A stretch of DNA of 64,000 nt. It comes from an uncultured Clostridia bacterium. GTDB taxonomy: Bacteria; Bacillota; Clostridia; Christensenellales; Borkfalkiaceae. The stretch spans positions 15,750 through 79,749 of the forward strand of contig CASEDP010000011.1 in assembly GCA_949286835.1 (NCBI GenBank), given 5' to 3'. A program made the translations under genes and the position numbers. A model generated the notes under the pieces. The model saw only the letters and a program-made list of their open reading frames with translations. It searched no databases and had not been told where the DNA came from. Below, piece by piece: positions 1 to 8,105 of this stretch (positions are counted from its first letter, which is position 1; every line of letters starts with the position of its first letter).

Positions 1-811
1 TGTCGGGCATCATAAATGCGTCATATCCGGACGTAGAGCCGTTTACGTCAATCTTGAAGGAGGAAACCTTCTTGTCGCTGCCGACTGCAACGGTGAGCTT
101 GAACGCGCCCGCAACCTGCAGACCCGTGGTGGTTATGCTGTAAGTTACCACGCCGTCGTCGCCGAGGGTATGGGTGGTGTTATATCCGTCGATGTATTGG
201 ATGTAGGAATATCCCTCATAGGGGTTAGGAGCAATCTCTTCGCCGAGTATCTGGCTCTTAATGAAATCTATGGAGGTGTTTACGCAGTTGGTGACAGCCG
301 TCATAGACATCGTCGCGCCTCCCGTGAGGTTGGCGTTCTTTAAGTCGGAAACGTCGTAAGCCTCGCCGTCGACATAGTTTTCGCTGTAGAAGTTGAACGC
401 GCCCGAAGGGATCTTGTTAATATAGGTCTCGCCCTGGGTGCTTTCGATTATTACGTTTCCTATGCCGCCTACGGCATTGTTGTCAATCTTTACGACTACC
501 CAGCAGGTAACGGTGCCGGCAAAACCGCCAACGCCCGTGGCGTTCACAAGGTAATTTCCGTCATCAGTCACCTTGTATGCGGAGTTTATCGAACCCTTGT
601 CAAATGAGGTTTCTACTTCGGAAAGGTCAACCTCTTCGGTGGTTACGCTCTTACCGTAAATCTTGCTTATAACTCTGTCAAACTTTTCCTGATCGGTGAC
701 ATAGAACAGCGAATTGCATATCGTCAGCAGTATGCCGCAAACAAGCATAATGGCAAGGAGTACGGCAATGCACTTGAATGCCGTGCCTTTAAAAAATTGT
801 TTTACAGACAT
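1..811 (-). CDS. rnfG: RnfG, electron transport complex subunit G (partial, runs off left edge)
   Basis: Membrane-anchored flavoprotein subunit of the Rnf complex, which couples ferredoxin:NAD+ electron transfer to ion pumping. The frame is open from the ATG at 811 to base 1 (270 residues, no stop). An N-terminal hydrophobic segment (about residues 12-37) is followed by an extracytoplasmic FMN_bind domain. The motif TGGATMS has Thr167 where the family links FMN covalently. After about residue 205 the chain continues with a segment resembling the start of a second FMN_bind domain, which the edge truncates. The ATG follows the rnfD stop directly (TAAATG), so translation is probably coupled. The C-R-D-G order matches rnfCDGEAB; rnfE, A and B should lie left of the window. 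Confidence 0.88.
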   Translation of the reverse strand, partial: MSVKQFFKGTAFKCIAVLLAIMLVCGILLTICNSLFYVTDQEKFDRVISKIYGKSVTTEEVDLSEVETSFDKGSINSAYKVTDDGNYLVNATGVGGFAGTVTCWVVVKIDNNAVGGIGNVIIESTQGETYINKIPSGAFNFYSENYVDGEAYDVSDLKNANLTGGATMSMTAVTNCVNTSIDFIKSQILGEEIAPNPYEGYSYIQYIDGYNTTHTLGDDGVVTYSITTTGLQVAGAFKLTVAVGSDKKVSSFKIDVNGSTSGYDAFMMPD

Positions 812-1858
812 TTATTTGCCCTCCTTTACCGCTTTTTCTCTCTTGAAGCCGAAAGGCTTTCTTATGATGTACTTGTCGATGAGGGGAACAAAGAGGTTCA
901 TAATGAGTATTACGAAGGAAACGACCTCAATGCCCGTAAGATATCTGAGAAGCGAAGTCAGCACTGCAAGGCAGACATAGTAGACAATCTGTCCGTAGAC
1001 GCCTTTGGGTGAGGTAACATAGTCTGTAGCCATAAATATCGCGCCGAACAGAAGTCCGCCGGAAAGCGCGAACGAAGGGAAGAGCGATATGTCAAAGCTT
1101 GCCGTCGCGCCCTCTTCGGGGATAGCCGCAAAGCACACCGAAAGGAATGCCGAGAGAACTACGTAGAGGAGGGGCTGCCACCACTTGATGACCTTTCTTA
1201 CGCAGAGGTAGACATAGCCGACGAGCAGCGCAATCTTGCAGGTTTCGCCTATGCAGCCCGCAAGACCCGTGCCGAGCAGCAGGTCTACAAAGCTCATAGC
1301 GTCGCCGTTGCCCTTCAGAAGTCCGCCCGAAAGATATGTTGCGCCCGTAGTAATCTCGCTTGCGTTGATGGCGTCGAAGTTGGGGGCAATCCACGTTCCG
1401 ACGGAGGCAAAGCTTATGAATATGAAAATTCTGCCCATACAGGCGGGGTTTACAAGGTTCTTGCCGGTGCCGCCGAATACCATCTTGACGATAGCTATTG
1501 CGAATATCGCGCCGATGAGAATTTCATACCACTTCACTGCGGAGGGAACTATCAGCGCAAGGATTAAACCCGAAACGATTGAGGTATAGTCAAACTGTTT
1601 CCACCAGCTCTTGCAGACTGCCGCGGCGTTCCTGCACTTGTCCTTAAAGCCGCCCTTTTCGATGAAGAAGTAAACAAACTCCGTAGCCACGGCGCCGAGC
1701 ACTGCGGTAATCTCCAGAATGAACGCGTCCACACCGAAGAAGACAATTCCGCAGATTGCGGCGGGAAGAAGCGCGATTATGACGTCGAGCATTATGCCCT
1801 TTGTCGTGCGCCTTGATTTGACATGGGGAGGAGTGGATATTACTATGCTGTTATCCAT
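812..1858 (-). CDS. rnfD: RnfD, electron transport complex subunit D
   Basis: Integral membrane subunit of the Rnf complex, 348 residues, the usual family length. Several hydrophobic helices are visible, beginning near residues 22-42. Two family signatures can be read: a GGTGKNLVNPA block at 129-139 and TGAT at 171-174, where Thr174 is the expected covalent FMN attachment site. The start lies immediately after the rnfC stop (rnfC ends at 1859, rnfD starts at 1858) and the stop abuts rnfG, so rnfC, rnfD and rnfG are one transcript with coupled translation. Confidence 0.95.
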   Translation of the reverse strand: MDNSIVISTPPHVKSRRTTKGIMLDVIIALLPAAICGIVFFGVDAFILEITAVLGAVATEFVYFFIEKGGFKDKCRNAAAVCKSWWKQFDYTSIVSGLILALIVPSAVKWYEILIGAIFAIAIVKMVFGGTGKNLVNPACMGRIFIFISFASVGTWIAPNFDAINASEITTGATYLSGGLLKGNGDAMSFVDLLLGTGLAGCIGETCKIALLVGYVYLCVRKVIKWWQPLLYVVLSAFLSVCFAAIPEEGATASFDISLFPSFALSGGLLFGAIFMATDYVTSPKGVYGQIVYYVCLAVLTSLLRYLTGIEVVSFVILIMNLFVPLIDKYIIRKPFGFKREKAVKEGK

Positions 1859-3166
1859 TTATTTGCCTCCTTTCTTTGCGGCTGCCCTCACTGCCGCCTT
1901 AGTCTTTCTTATCGCCTGGATTAAAGGCCTCTTTGCGGGGCAGACATATTCACACGCGCCGCACTCTATGCAGCACATCGTGTTGCCGAGCTTAGCTGCC
2001 GTTTCAAAGTCGCCCGCAGCCGAATAGAAGGCCGTATTCATCGGCATCAGGTGCATAGGGCAGACGTCCGCGCACTTGCCGCAGTTGAGGCAGGCGGTGG
2101 GCTCTTCCGCATCAGCTTCGTCCTTGGCAAGGAGAAGTATGCCCGAAGTAGTCTTGTGGGTATATACGTCGTATGTGGCAACGGCAACGCCCGTCATAGG
2201 ACCGCCGAGAACTGCCTTTTGGGGCGCCCCGCTCTCGCCGCCGCAATATTCGACTATGTTCTTTACGGGCGTTCCAACCTTAACCCAGAGGTTTTTGGGC
2301 GTTGCAACCGCCCCGCCCGATACGGTAAGCACTCTCTCATAGAGCGGCTTGCCCAGCTCTACCGCCTGGCATACAGCATATGCCGTCGCAACGTTCTGCA
2401 CGACTACGCCGCTGTCTGCGGGCAGCTTGCCTATGCCGACCTTTCTTCCCGTAGTGACGTAGATGAGGTGCTTTTCGCTGCCCATCGGGTACTGCTTCCT
2501 GAGGATAACGGGCTGAATATCGTCAAATGCCTCGAACGCGGCAATGGCGTCGGGCTTGTTTGCCTCTATGCCGATTATAATCTTGTCCACGCCGAGCGCC
2601 TTTGCGATGTATCTCGCGCCGCGCGCAATCTCATCGGTGTTTTCAAGCATCAGTCTGTGGTCGCAGGTGAGGTAGGGTTCGCACTCCGCGCCGTTGAGGA
2701 TGAGGGTGTCCACAGGCGTTCTGGGTGCAACCTTGACCGCCGTGGGGAAGCCCGCTCCGCCCAGACCTACTATGCCGCAATCTCTTATCCTTGCTTTGAT
2801 TGCCTCCGCCGTGGCGTCTTTGAGAGGGGGGAGATAGCTCTTTTCGCCCTTTCCGTCGCCCTTGATGATGACGAACTTCTCCTTCCCGCAGGCGCAGTCA
2901 AGCTCTTTTATGTCCGTAACTTCGCCCGAAATGCTGGCGAATACGTCGGAAGAGATGGCACCGTCTGCCCTGGCGATGAGTTCGCCCTCTTTAACTTTCT
3001 GTCCCTTTTCGACAATGCAAGTTGCGGGTTTGCCCAGCGACTGGCAGAGTGAAATATACACTTCCGCAGGGTCGGGCATTACCTCGCACGGGCAGTTGCA
3101 CGCAAGCGACTTCTTGTCTTTCACGTGTATGCCTGCAAAAAAGGACTTTGCTTTAATTGCTTTCAA
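1859..3166 (-). CDS. rnfC: RnfC, electron transport complex subunit C
   Basis: Peripheral NADH/FMN and iron-sulfur subunit of Rnf, 435 residues. A glycine-rich GLGGAGFPT block near 134-142 matches the nucleotide-binding region shared with NuoF. Two ferredoxin-type 4Fe-4S motifs lie near the C terminus: Cys359/362/365/369 and Cys399/402/405/409. The N-terminal region also carries extra cysteines (residues 23, 25, 27, 41, 50) of unknown role. It is followed without a gap by rnfD, and is preceded by the Gx transporter gene on the same strand with a 30-nt gap. Confidence 0.96.
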   Translation of the reverse strand: MKAIKAKSFFAGIHVKDKKSLACNCPCEVMPDPAEVYISLCQSLGKPATCIVEKGQKVKEGELIARADGAISSDVFASISGEVTDIKELDCACGKEKFVIIKGDGKGEKSYLPPLKDATAEAIKARIRDCGIVGLGGAGFPTAVKVAPRTPVDTLILNGAECEPYLTCDHRLMLENTDEIARGARYIAKALGVDKIIIGIEANKPDAIAAFEAFDDIQPVILRKQYPMGSEKHLIYVTTGRKVGIGKLPADSGVVVQNVATAYAVCQAVELGKPLYERVLTVSGGAVATPKNLWVKVGTPVKNIVEYCGGESGAPQKAVLGGPMTGVAVATYDVYTHKTTSGILLLAKDEADAEEPTACLNCGKCADVCPMHLMPMNTAFYSAAGDFETAAKLGNTMCCIECGACEYVCPAKRPLIQAIRKTKAAVRAAAKKGGK

Positions 3167-3196
3167 AACAAAACCTCCTTCAAGAGTTTAATTGGT

Positions 3197-3766
3197 TTAA
3201 GTTTCCGCCTTGTCCTCGGCTTCGACCTTTTTATGCTTGACCCCAAGCGCCCGTTCAAAGACGCTTAAAGGCACTTGCCTTATCAAAAGCCAGACCACCG
3301 CGCCTATGAACGCGCCGGAAATTATGCCGATGAGTATGAAATACGGCATATAAAAGACGGCGGCGGGGGTCTGGGAAACGCCTATATAAACGGCGTTCTG
3401 CGTTATGTTATGGCACACCGCGCCCATTACGCTGACCGCGATGATGCTCAGATTGGGAAATACTACGTATACGAGCAGCGAACTTATCGCCATAGACACC
3501 ATTCCGCCCGTAAAGGAGTACATCAGGGCGGAGACGTTGCCCGCAAATACCGCGCCGAGCAGCGTCCTGATTGCTACAATGATAAACGCCTCTATCGGAG
3601 AGTAAATTATCAGCGCGGCAAACGAAAAGGTGTTTGAAAGTCCGAGTTTTGCTCCCGGTATGATAAGAGGCGGAAATAAATTCTCTATAAGAAACATTAT
3701 AAGGCTCAGCGCCGTGAGCAGCGCGAGCACCGCAATTTTTTTTGCAAGAAAAAACCTTTCCTTCAT
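3197..3766 (-). CDS. Gx transporter family membrane protein
   Basis: Hydrophobic protein of 189 residues with about five or six membrane segments. It resembles the Gx transporter family (formerly labelled heptaprenyl diphosphate synthase component I), integral membrane proteins of uncertain substrate related to ECF-type S components. It is the first gene of the rnf transcription unit here, 30 nt before rnfC, which suggests a link to flavin supply or redox metabolism (inference). The ATG at 3766 has no Shine-Dalgarno sequence and lies 8 nt after a good -10 box, so the message may be leaderless. Confidence 0.85.
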   Translation of the reverse strand: MKERFFLAKKIAVLALLTALSLIMFLIENLFPPLIIPGAKLGLSNTFSFAALIIYSPIEAFIIVAIRTLLGAVFAGNVSALMYSFTGGMVSMAISSLLVYVVFPNLSIIAVSVMGAVCHNITQNAVYIGVSQTPAAVFYMPYFILIGIISGAFIGAVVWLLIRQVPLSVFERALGVKHKKVEAEDKAET

Positions 3767-3774
3767 ATGTCATT

Positions 3775-3803
3775 ATTATATACTAATAATTGCGATTAGT
3801 AAA
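3775..3803 (-). promoter_or_regulatory. Sigma-A type promoter of the Gx-rnfCDG operon
   Basis: On the minus strand TTTACT (3803-3798) and TATAAT (3780-3775) are separated by 17 bp. The predicted start point is about 3768, only one or two bases before the ATG at 3766. Confidence 0.7.
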
Positions 3804-3877
3804 TATTTTTTGCGCCCTCAAATGATAAAAAATGCCTTTATAATCAAAATTTTTTCAGTGAAATTACAAAAACGCGG

Positions 3878-3906
3878 TTGACAAATCGGACTGCGGGCGC
3901 AATGAT
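3878..3906 (+). promoter_or_regulatory. Promoter of the padR operon
   Basis: TTGACA at 3878-3883 and AATGAT at 3901-3906 with a 17-bp spacer. The -35 is perfect and the -10 is weak. The -10 borders a perfect inverted repeat, so repression by the encoded regulator is plausible. Confidence 0.55.
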
Positions 3907-3909
3907 ATA

Positions 3910-3947
3910 AATACATAGATATCCGATGTATTGATAATCTATGTATT
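3910..3947. promoter_or_regulatory. Inverted-repeat operator upstream of padR
   Basis: Perfect 11-bp inverted repeat AATACATAGAT (3910-3920) and ATCTATGTATT (3937-3947) with a 16-bp spacer. A third half-site ATGTAT lies between the arms at 3926-3931, so three ATACAT/ATGTAT half-sites recur every 15 bp. PadR proteins bind ATGT/ACAT-like palindromes, and position just after the promoter suggests autorepression. The link to this PadR is inferred. Confidence 0.65.
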
Positions 3948-3965
3948 CAAGGGAGGGGTGCGGAT

Positions 3966-4313
3966 ATGAAATTCAGCAAGGAACTTGTAAAGGGAAGTAC
4001 GGCGATGCTCGTTTTAAGCGTGCTGTCGGGCGGCGCGATGTACGGCTATCAGATAATCAAGGAACTCGGGGCGGCGTCGGAAGACGCTTTCAGCCTCAAC
4101 GAGGGCACGCTCTATCCCATACTGCACGCCCTGGAGGAGGAAAAGTATCTGGAGGCGTATTGGGAGGAGAGCGCGTCGGCGCGCAAGCGCAGATATTACA
4201 GAATAACCGAAAGGGGAATAAAGGAGCTCGAAAGGCAGAAAACCGAGTGGAAGGAATTTTCGGCGGCGGTTGGAAAGGTGCTCGGGGGAACGCGGTATGC
4301 AAAGGAGGGATGA
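3966..4313 (+). CDS. PadR family transcriptional regulator
   Basis: DNA-binding regulator of 115 residues, typical of the short PadR subfamily. The N-terminal winged helix covers about residues 10-85, with the YGYQIIKEL block and the EGTLYPILHALEEEKYLE wing region characteristic of PadR. A short C-terminal helix would dimerise. The start has a strong GGGAGGGG ribosome site. The 3' end overlaps the next gene by 17 nt, a standard pairing of PadR with a HAAS/permease-prefix membrane protein. Confidence 0.93.
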   Translation: MKFSKELVKGSTAMLVLSVLSGGAMYGYQIIKELGAASEDAFSLNEGTLYPILHALEEEKYLEAYWEESASARKRRYYRITERGIKELERQKTEWKEFSAAVGKVLGGTRYAKEG

Positions 4314-5028
4314 ATTTCTCGACAAGGCGTGTTCGGGCATACGCGACCGCCGCACCCGCCTCGGCGTGAGGGAGGAACTGTCGTCGCATATCGACGACAA
4401 GGCGGAGGACTATGTGCTGTATGGCTGTTCGGCGGAAGAGGCGGAAGACAAGGCAATTTCGGATATGAGCGACGCGACGAAACTTATGCGGGAACTTGCC
4501 GAAGTGCACTCATTTTTTCCTCTGAAGCGGTTTAAAAATTCCCTAGTGCTGTTCGCAGTCGGTTTTATTATGGTCAGCCTGTATATAGATGTCGGTATCT
4601 TTGACGAAGTATGCGCCGTCGTCGGCAATATGGCAATGCTCGTCGCCTGCTTCAATCTGGCGGGCTGTAACCGATTGCTCTTCGCGGCGTTCGCGCTCTC
4701 GGTCGCAGGTTATGCGGCAATGACGGCGGGCTGGGCTATATCCTCGTTCCCGTATTCAGCGGAAGGGGCGGCGTTAAACGTTGCAGTAATAATCGTCGGC
4801 GTCATAATTTCGTGCATACGTATGTATGTTTTCGGGTACGGAATAGCGCAATTTTCACAAGGGAAAGCGGCGGAGCGCGCAAGACGAATAGGCTGGATTT
4901 ACCTTTTCGCTTGCGCCCTTATCTGCGTCACTTGTTTCGTTCCCGACATTATATGGCTGACCTTCGAGGGCGGCTGGCGAATGCTCAACGGGTACGGAAA
5001 CGGCGTGGCGGTGCCCGAACGCGGCTGA
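4297..5028 (+). CDS. Membrane protein with N-terminal permease-prefix/HAAS-like domain (PadR partner)
   Basis: 243 residues from the ATG at 4297, which overlaps padR and has a GGGGGA ribosome site; an upstream TTG at 4270 is less likely. Residues 1-70 are charged and helical and resemble the HAAS or permease prefix domain 1 found beside PadR regulators. Residues about 85-230 hold five or six hydrophobic segments. The exact function is unknown. Inference: a membrane sensor or transporter component controlled together with PadR. Confidence 0.75.
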   Translation: MQRRDEFLDKACSGIRDRRTRLGVREELSSHIDDKAEDYVLYGCSAEEAEDKAISDMSDATKLMRELAEVHSFFPLKRFKNSLVLFAVGFIMVSLYIDVGIFDEVCAVVGNMAMLVACFNLAGCNRLLFAAFALSVAGYAAMTAGWAISSFPYSAEGAALNVAVIIVGVIISCIRMYVFGYGIAQFSQGKAAERARRIGWIYLFACALICVTCFVPDIIWLTFEGGWRMLNGYGNGVAVPERG

Positions 5029-5051
5029 AAGTGAGCCCGCAATGCAATTAG

Positions 5052-5093
5052 TACCGCCGCCGTGGAGGACGGAAGCTGTTCTCCGCGGCGGTA
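5052..5093 (+). terminator. Possible terminator after the padR operon
   Basis: GC-rich inverted repeat (TACCGCCGC ... GCGGCGGTA, with an inner GTGGAG/CTCCGC pairing) just after the stop at 5028. No U-tract follows directly, so it may be a weak terminator. Confidence 0.45.
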
Positions 5094-5127
5094 TTTCTTA
5101 TGTGATAATTTTTTCACTCTGCCCGTG

Positions 5128-5156
5128 TTGACAAATGCTGCGCAAGGGAATATAAT
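5128..5156 (+). promoter_or_regulatory. Consensus promoter of the M18 aminopeptidase gene
   Basis: Perfect TTGACA (5128-5133) and perfect TATAAT (5151-5156), 17-bp spacer, 23 nt upstream of the ATG at 5180. This predicts strong constitutive expression. Confidence 0.88.
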
Positions 5157-5179
5157 ATCCGACGGAGGCAAAAGAAAAT

Positions 5180-6544
5180 ATGAATTACGAATATAAGAGA
5201 AAGAACATTTACAAGGAAGCGGACGAGGCTGCGCTTAAAGAGATAGACGCCTATGCGGAGGAATACAAGAAGTTCCTCTATGCATCCAAGACCGAAAGGG
5301 GCGCGGCGGCAACCGCAAAAAAACTTGCCGAGGCTAAGGGATATAAGCCCTTCACCTTCGGCGATAAGATTAAGGCGGGCGACAAACTCTACTTCATCAA
5401 CAGGGACAAGAACATCTTCCTGATGAGGATAGGCAAAAACGACCTTGAAAAGCGCGGCATAAAGATTATGGTCGCGCACGTCGACAGCCCCCGTCTCGAT
5501 TTAAAGCCCAACCCTCTCTTCGAGGAGGGCGGCATAAGCTTCTTAAAGACGCACTACTACGGCGGCATCAAGAAGTATCAGTGGACGACGATACCCCTCG
5601 CCCTGCACGGCGTGGTGATGCTGCCCGGCGGCAAGAAGCTCGACGTGTGCGTCGGCGAAGAGGAGAGCGACCCCATATTCTATATCACCGACCTTCTTCC
5701 CCATCTCTCGCAGGAGCAGAACACAAAGCCCCTCGGCACGGCAATCCAGGGCGAAAACCTCAATGCGGTGATCGGCACCATACCCGACAAGGAAGAGGAG
5801 AAGGATGCAGTCAAGGCGGCGGTTTTAAAGCTTCTTCACGACAAGTACGGCATTACAGAAGTCGACTTCGAGACGAGCGAACTGTGCTTCGTGCCTGCGG
5901 GCAAGCCCAGGGACGTCGGCTTCGACAGGTCGCTCATCTCGGCATACGGCCACGACGACAAGGTGTGCGCATATCCCGAAATGACGGCGCTCTTCGACTG
6001 CGACAGCGACGATACGATAATCTCCGTGTTTGCCGACAAGGAGGAAACGGGCAGCCAGGGAGTGACGGGTATGCAGTCAAGGGTCATTCTGGATGTGCTG
6101 GACAGCATATGCGCGTCGCTTGGCGCAAATCCCATAGTAGTCAGATATAAGTCTATGTGCATCTCCGCGGACGTCACCGCGGCATACGATCCCGCATATG
6201 CCGACGTATACGAAAAGCGCAACTCGTCATACATCAACTGCGGCGCATCTCTCACAAAATACCACGGCGCAAGGGGTAAGTCGTCCACCAACGACGCCAA
6301 TGCCGAAACGGTGGGGTACCTGCGCGACGTGTTCGACAAGGCGGGGGTAATCTGGCAGACGGGCGAGCTCGGCAAAATAGACGTCGGCGGCGGCGGAACG
6401 GTCGCAATGTACATCGCCAACCTCGGCATAGATACCTGCGACATCGGCGTTCCCGTGCTCTCTATGCACGCCCCCTACGAGGTAATCTCCAAGGCGGACC
6501 TCTATTCTATGCATCTCGCTATGAAGGCGTTCTGCGAGGCGTAA
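5180..6544 (+). CDS. M18 family aminopeptidase
   Basis: Zinc aminopeptidase of 454 residues, cytoplasmic, removing N-terminal residues from peptides. Metal-ligand and catalytic blocks are visible: VAHVDSPRLDL (HxD), DKEETGSQG (the paired Glu), a YGHDD block and the C-terminal SMHAPYE (His ligand). Length matches the family. The ATG has a GGAGG ribosome site and a consensus promoter. It is a single-gene unit ending at a strong hairpin. Confidence 0.93.
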   Translation: MNYEYKRKNIYKEADEAALKEIDAYAEEYKKFLYASKTERGAAATAKKLAEAKGYKPFTFGDKIKAGDKLYFINRDKNIFLMRIGKNDLEKRGIKIMVAHVDSPRLDLKPNPLFEEGGISFLKTHYYGGIKKYQWTTIPLALHGVVMLPGGKKLDVCVGEEESDPIFYITDLLPHLSQEQNTKPLGTAIQGENLNAVIGTIPDKEEEKDAVKAAVLKLLHDKYGITEVDFETSELCFVPAGKPRDVGFDRSLISAYGHDDKVCAYPEMTALFDCDSDDTIISVFADKEETGSQGVTGMQSRVILDVLDSICASLGANPIVVRYKSMCISADVTAAYDPAYADVYEKRNSSYINCGASLTKYHGARGKSSTNDANAETVGYLRDVFDKAGVIWQTGELGKIDVGGGGTVAMYIANLGIDTCDIGVPVLSMHAPYEVISKADLYSMHLAMKAFCEA

Positions 6545-6570
6545 AAATAAAATATCAAGGCAAAACAATG

Positions 6571-6598
6571 CAGCCCGCGCTCTGTTGAGCGCGGGCTG
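6571..6598. terminator. Bidirectional terminator between convergent genes
   Basis: Perfect 12-bp stem CAGCCCGCGCTC / GAGCGCGGGCTG with a 4-nt loop, between the M18 gene (+) and the small membrane protein ending at 6610 (-). Confidence 0.75.
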
Positions 6599-6609
6599 TC
6601 GTCATATAT

Positions 6610-6972
6610 TCAGTCCTTGAAAATTGCCTTTATCAGCAGTGTGAATACAAAAGTTGCGACGGCGCCAATGAACGCGAGGAAAATCTTGTACGCAATGTCC
6701 CGACGCCTGCGCTTTGCAGAGCGTATCTTCTCAATTCCGTCGGGGCGCAGCGAGATGACGTACATTCTCTCGCCTCGCCGTTCGGAGGTTATCACGTCCA
6801 CATATCCGCCCGACTGCAGCGCGTCGAGGGCGCTTTCCACCCGTTCGGTCGTGTTGTCGCCGTCCGTCGGCATTATGCTCATAATGTCCAAAGGGGATAC
6901 AAGGCAGCCGTTGTCGCCGTCGCACAGTGCAAAGACGGCGTTCATAACTCTGTGTTCATAGCGGGAGAGCAT
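6610..6972 (-). CDS. Small protein: winged-helix-like domain plus C-terminal membrane anchor
   Basis: 120 residues, no family recognised. Residues 1-75 have the helix-helix-wing pattern of a winged helix (EHRVMNAVFAL, then SALDALQSGGYVDV, then a strand after ERRGERMYVISL). A basic run KRRRR (about 88-92) precedes one membrane helix (about 96-117). It sits 3 nt after its upstream neighbour, which has the same layout with a different sequence. Inference: a pair of cytoplasm-facing membrane-tethered proteins. Confidence 0.6.
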   Translation of the reverse strand: MLSRYEHRVMNAVFALCDGDNGCLVSPLDIMSIMPTDGDNTTERVESALDALQSGGYVDVITSERRGERMYVISLRPDGIEKIRSAKRRRRDIAYKIFLAFIGAVATFVFTLLIKAIFKD

Positions 6973-6975
6973 AGT

Positions 6976-7347
6976 CTATAAAAGCCCTCCTATCAGCGCG
7001 AGTATGCCGCCGCCCAGCGCCCCGCCGAAAAATGCTGCGGCAAAGACGGCCAGCGCAAATGTCTTTTTGCGTGCAGGGCAGACGGTGGAGGCGGGGTCCG
7101 GCGCGTTCTGCTCGGGCTCGGCGGGGACGAATGGCTTTAAATATGCAAGGCAGAATGCCGAACCGCGCGCGTACCTCACGTCTATGCACCCCTCGGAAGA
7201 GAGCCTTGTCAGCGCCGCTTCGAGGGCGTCGCGGTTTCTCTCGTCCTCGGGAAAGACTTCAAGCAGCTCGTCCTCGTAAAAGACGCAATATTTTCCCGAA
7301 CTCACTTCGGCAAACTTGTCGCACAGCGCGCAGTAAATCTCGTCCAT
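6976..7347 (-). CDS. Small protein: winged-helix-like domain plus C-terminal membrane segment
   Basis: 123 residues, no family recognised. Residues 1-70 resemble a winged helix (DALEAALTRLSSEGCIDVRYARGSAF). A proline- and alanine-rich linker follows and a glycine/alanine-rich membrane segment (about 97-121) ends the chain. Same architecture as the next gene downstream (6610-6972), and the two are almost contiguous, so they are probably distant paralogues made from one transcript. Confidence 0.6.
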   Translation of the reverse strand: MDEIYCALCDKFAEVSSGKYCVFYEDELLEVFPEDERNRDALEAALTRLSSEGCIDVRYARGSAFCLAYLKPFVPAEPEQNAPDPASTVCPARKKTFALAVFAAAFFGGALGGGILALIGGLL

Positions 7348-7538
7348 TTGCTATTTAATTTGGGCGATATTCAACTTTTTATGCGCCTTGCCGCCCGCTC
7401 GTGGTACGATTATAATGTAGGCGTACAGCCGTTTTTATGTCCGCCGGCCGCGCCTGACGATATCTTTTCAGACGACGGGGTTCCGCAATCAGACCTGCTC
7501 CGCTCGCCCGCGTCTTGGCAGTTCGCGTCAGCCTGAAC

Positions 7539-8105
7539 TTATTTGCCCGCTCCGCCCGTCATCAGGGAAATTCCGATTATGACTATCGCAATCGCCGCAA
7601 TCATAACGGCATAGCAGGCATAACGCAATATTTTGCAGGCGGCAAATTCCCCGCGGCGCTTCTGCGCGTTGAGAAAGCTTACGCCCGCAAGTTCGGCGAG
7701 CATACTTATGAACAGCAGCGTCGTGCCGTTGTCCCGTACCGCAAAGGAGAGCGAGAACAGCACAAGCCCCGCGACGAACGCGCCCAGCGCAATGAAAAAG
7801 TACAGTTTGTCGCCGCTCTCGGGCTTCCCGTCGGAGGCGGGTTCGTTGCCCGCTAAGCCCTTGCCTTCGTCTTTCTTTTTGCCGTCTGCGGAAATCTTTG
7901 CGCCGTCATTTGCGCCCTTGCCGTTGCACCCTTCGGCAGAGGGGCTTGCGCAATCCGCTTTGCCCTCGTCGTTGCCCTCGACGGAGGGGGTCGAGCCTGT
8001 AAAAATTCCGCCGTCCCCGTCCTGCCTTTTAAGGCTGTTTCCCGCCGTCAGGTAGTCGTTTTGCTCCTTGCCGTCCGCGTCAATGTCTGTCCTTTCGTCG
8101 TTCAT
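7539..8105 (-). CDS. Hypothetical membrane protein with disordered acidic N-terminal half
   Basis: 188 residues, unrecognised. The first 100 residues are low complexity (Gly, Asp, Glu, Lys, Ser) and probably disordered in the cytoplasm. The remainder has three hydrophobic segments (about 104-122, 129-142, 160-184). Its start overlaps the stop of rqcH by 4 nt, so the two are translationally coupled. No function can be assigned. Confidence 0.65.
   Translation of the reverse strand: MNDERTDIDADGKEQNDYLTAGNSLKRQDGDGGIFTGSTPSVEGNDEGKADCASPSAEGCNGKGANDGAKISADGKKKDEGKGLAGNEPASDGKPESGDKLYFFIALGAFVAGLVLFSLSFAVRDNGTTLLFISMLAELAGVSFLNAQKRRGEFAACKILRYACYAVMIAAIAIVIIGISLMTGGAGK

Noticed and set aside
2051..3052. 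333-residue plus-strand frame
   Set aside because: Fully antisense to rnfC.
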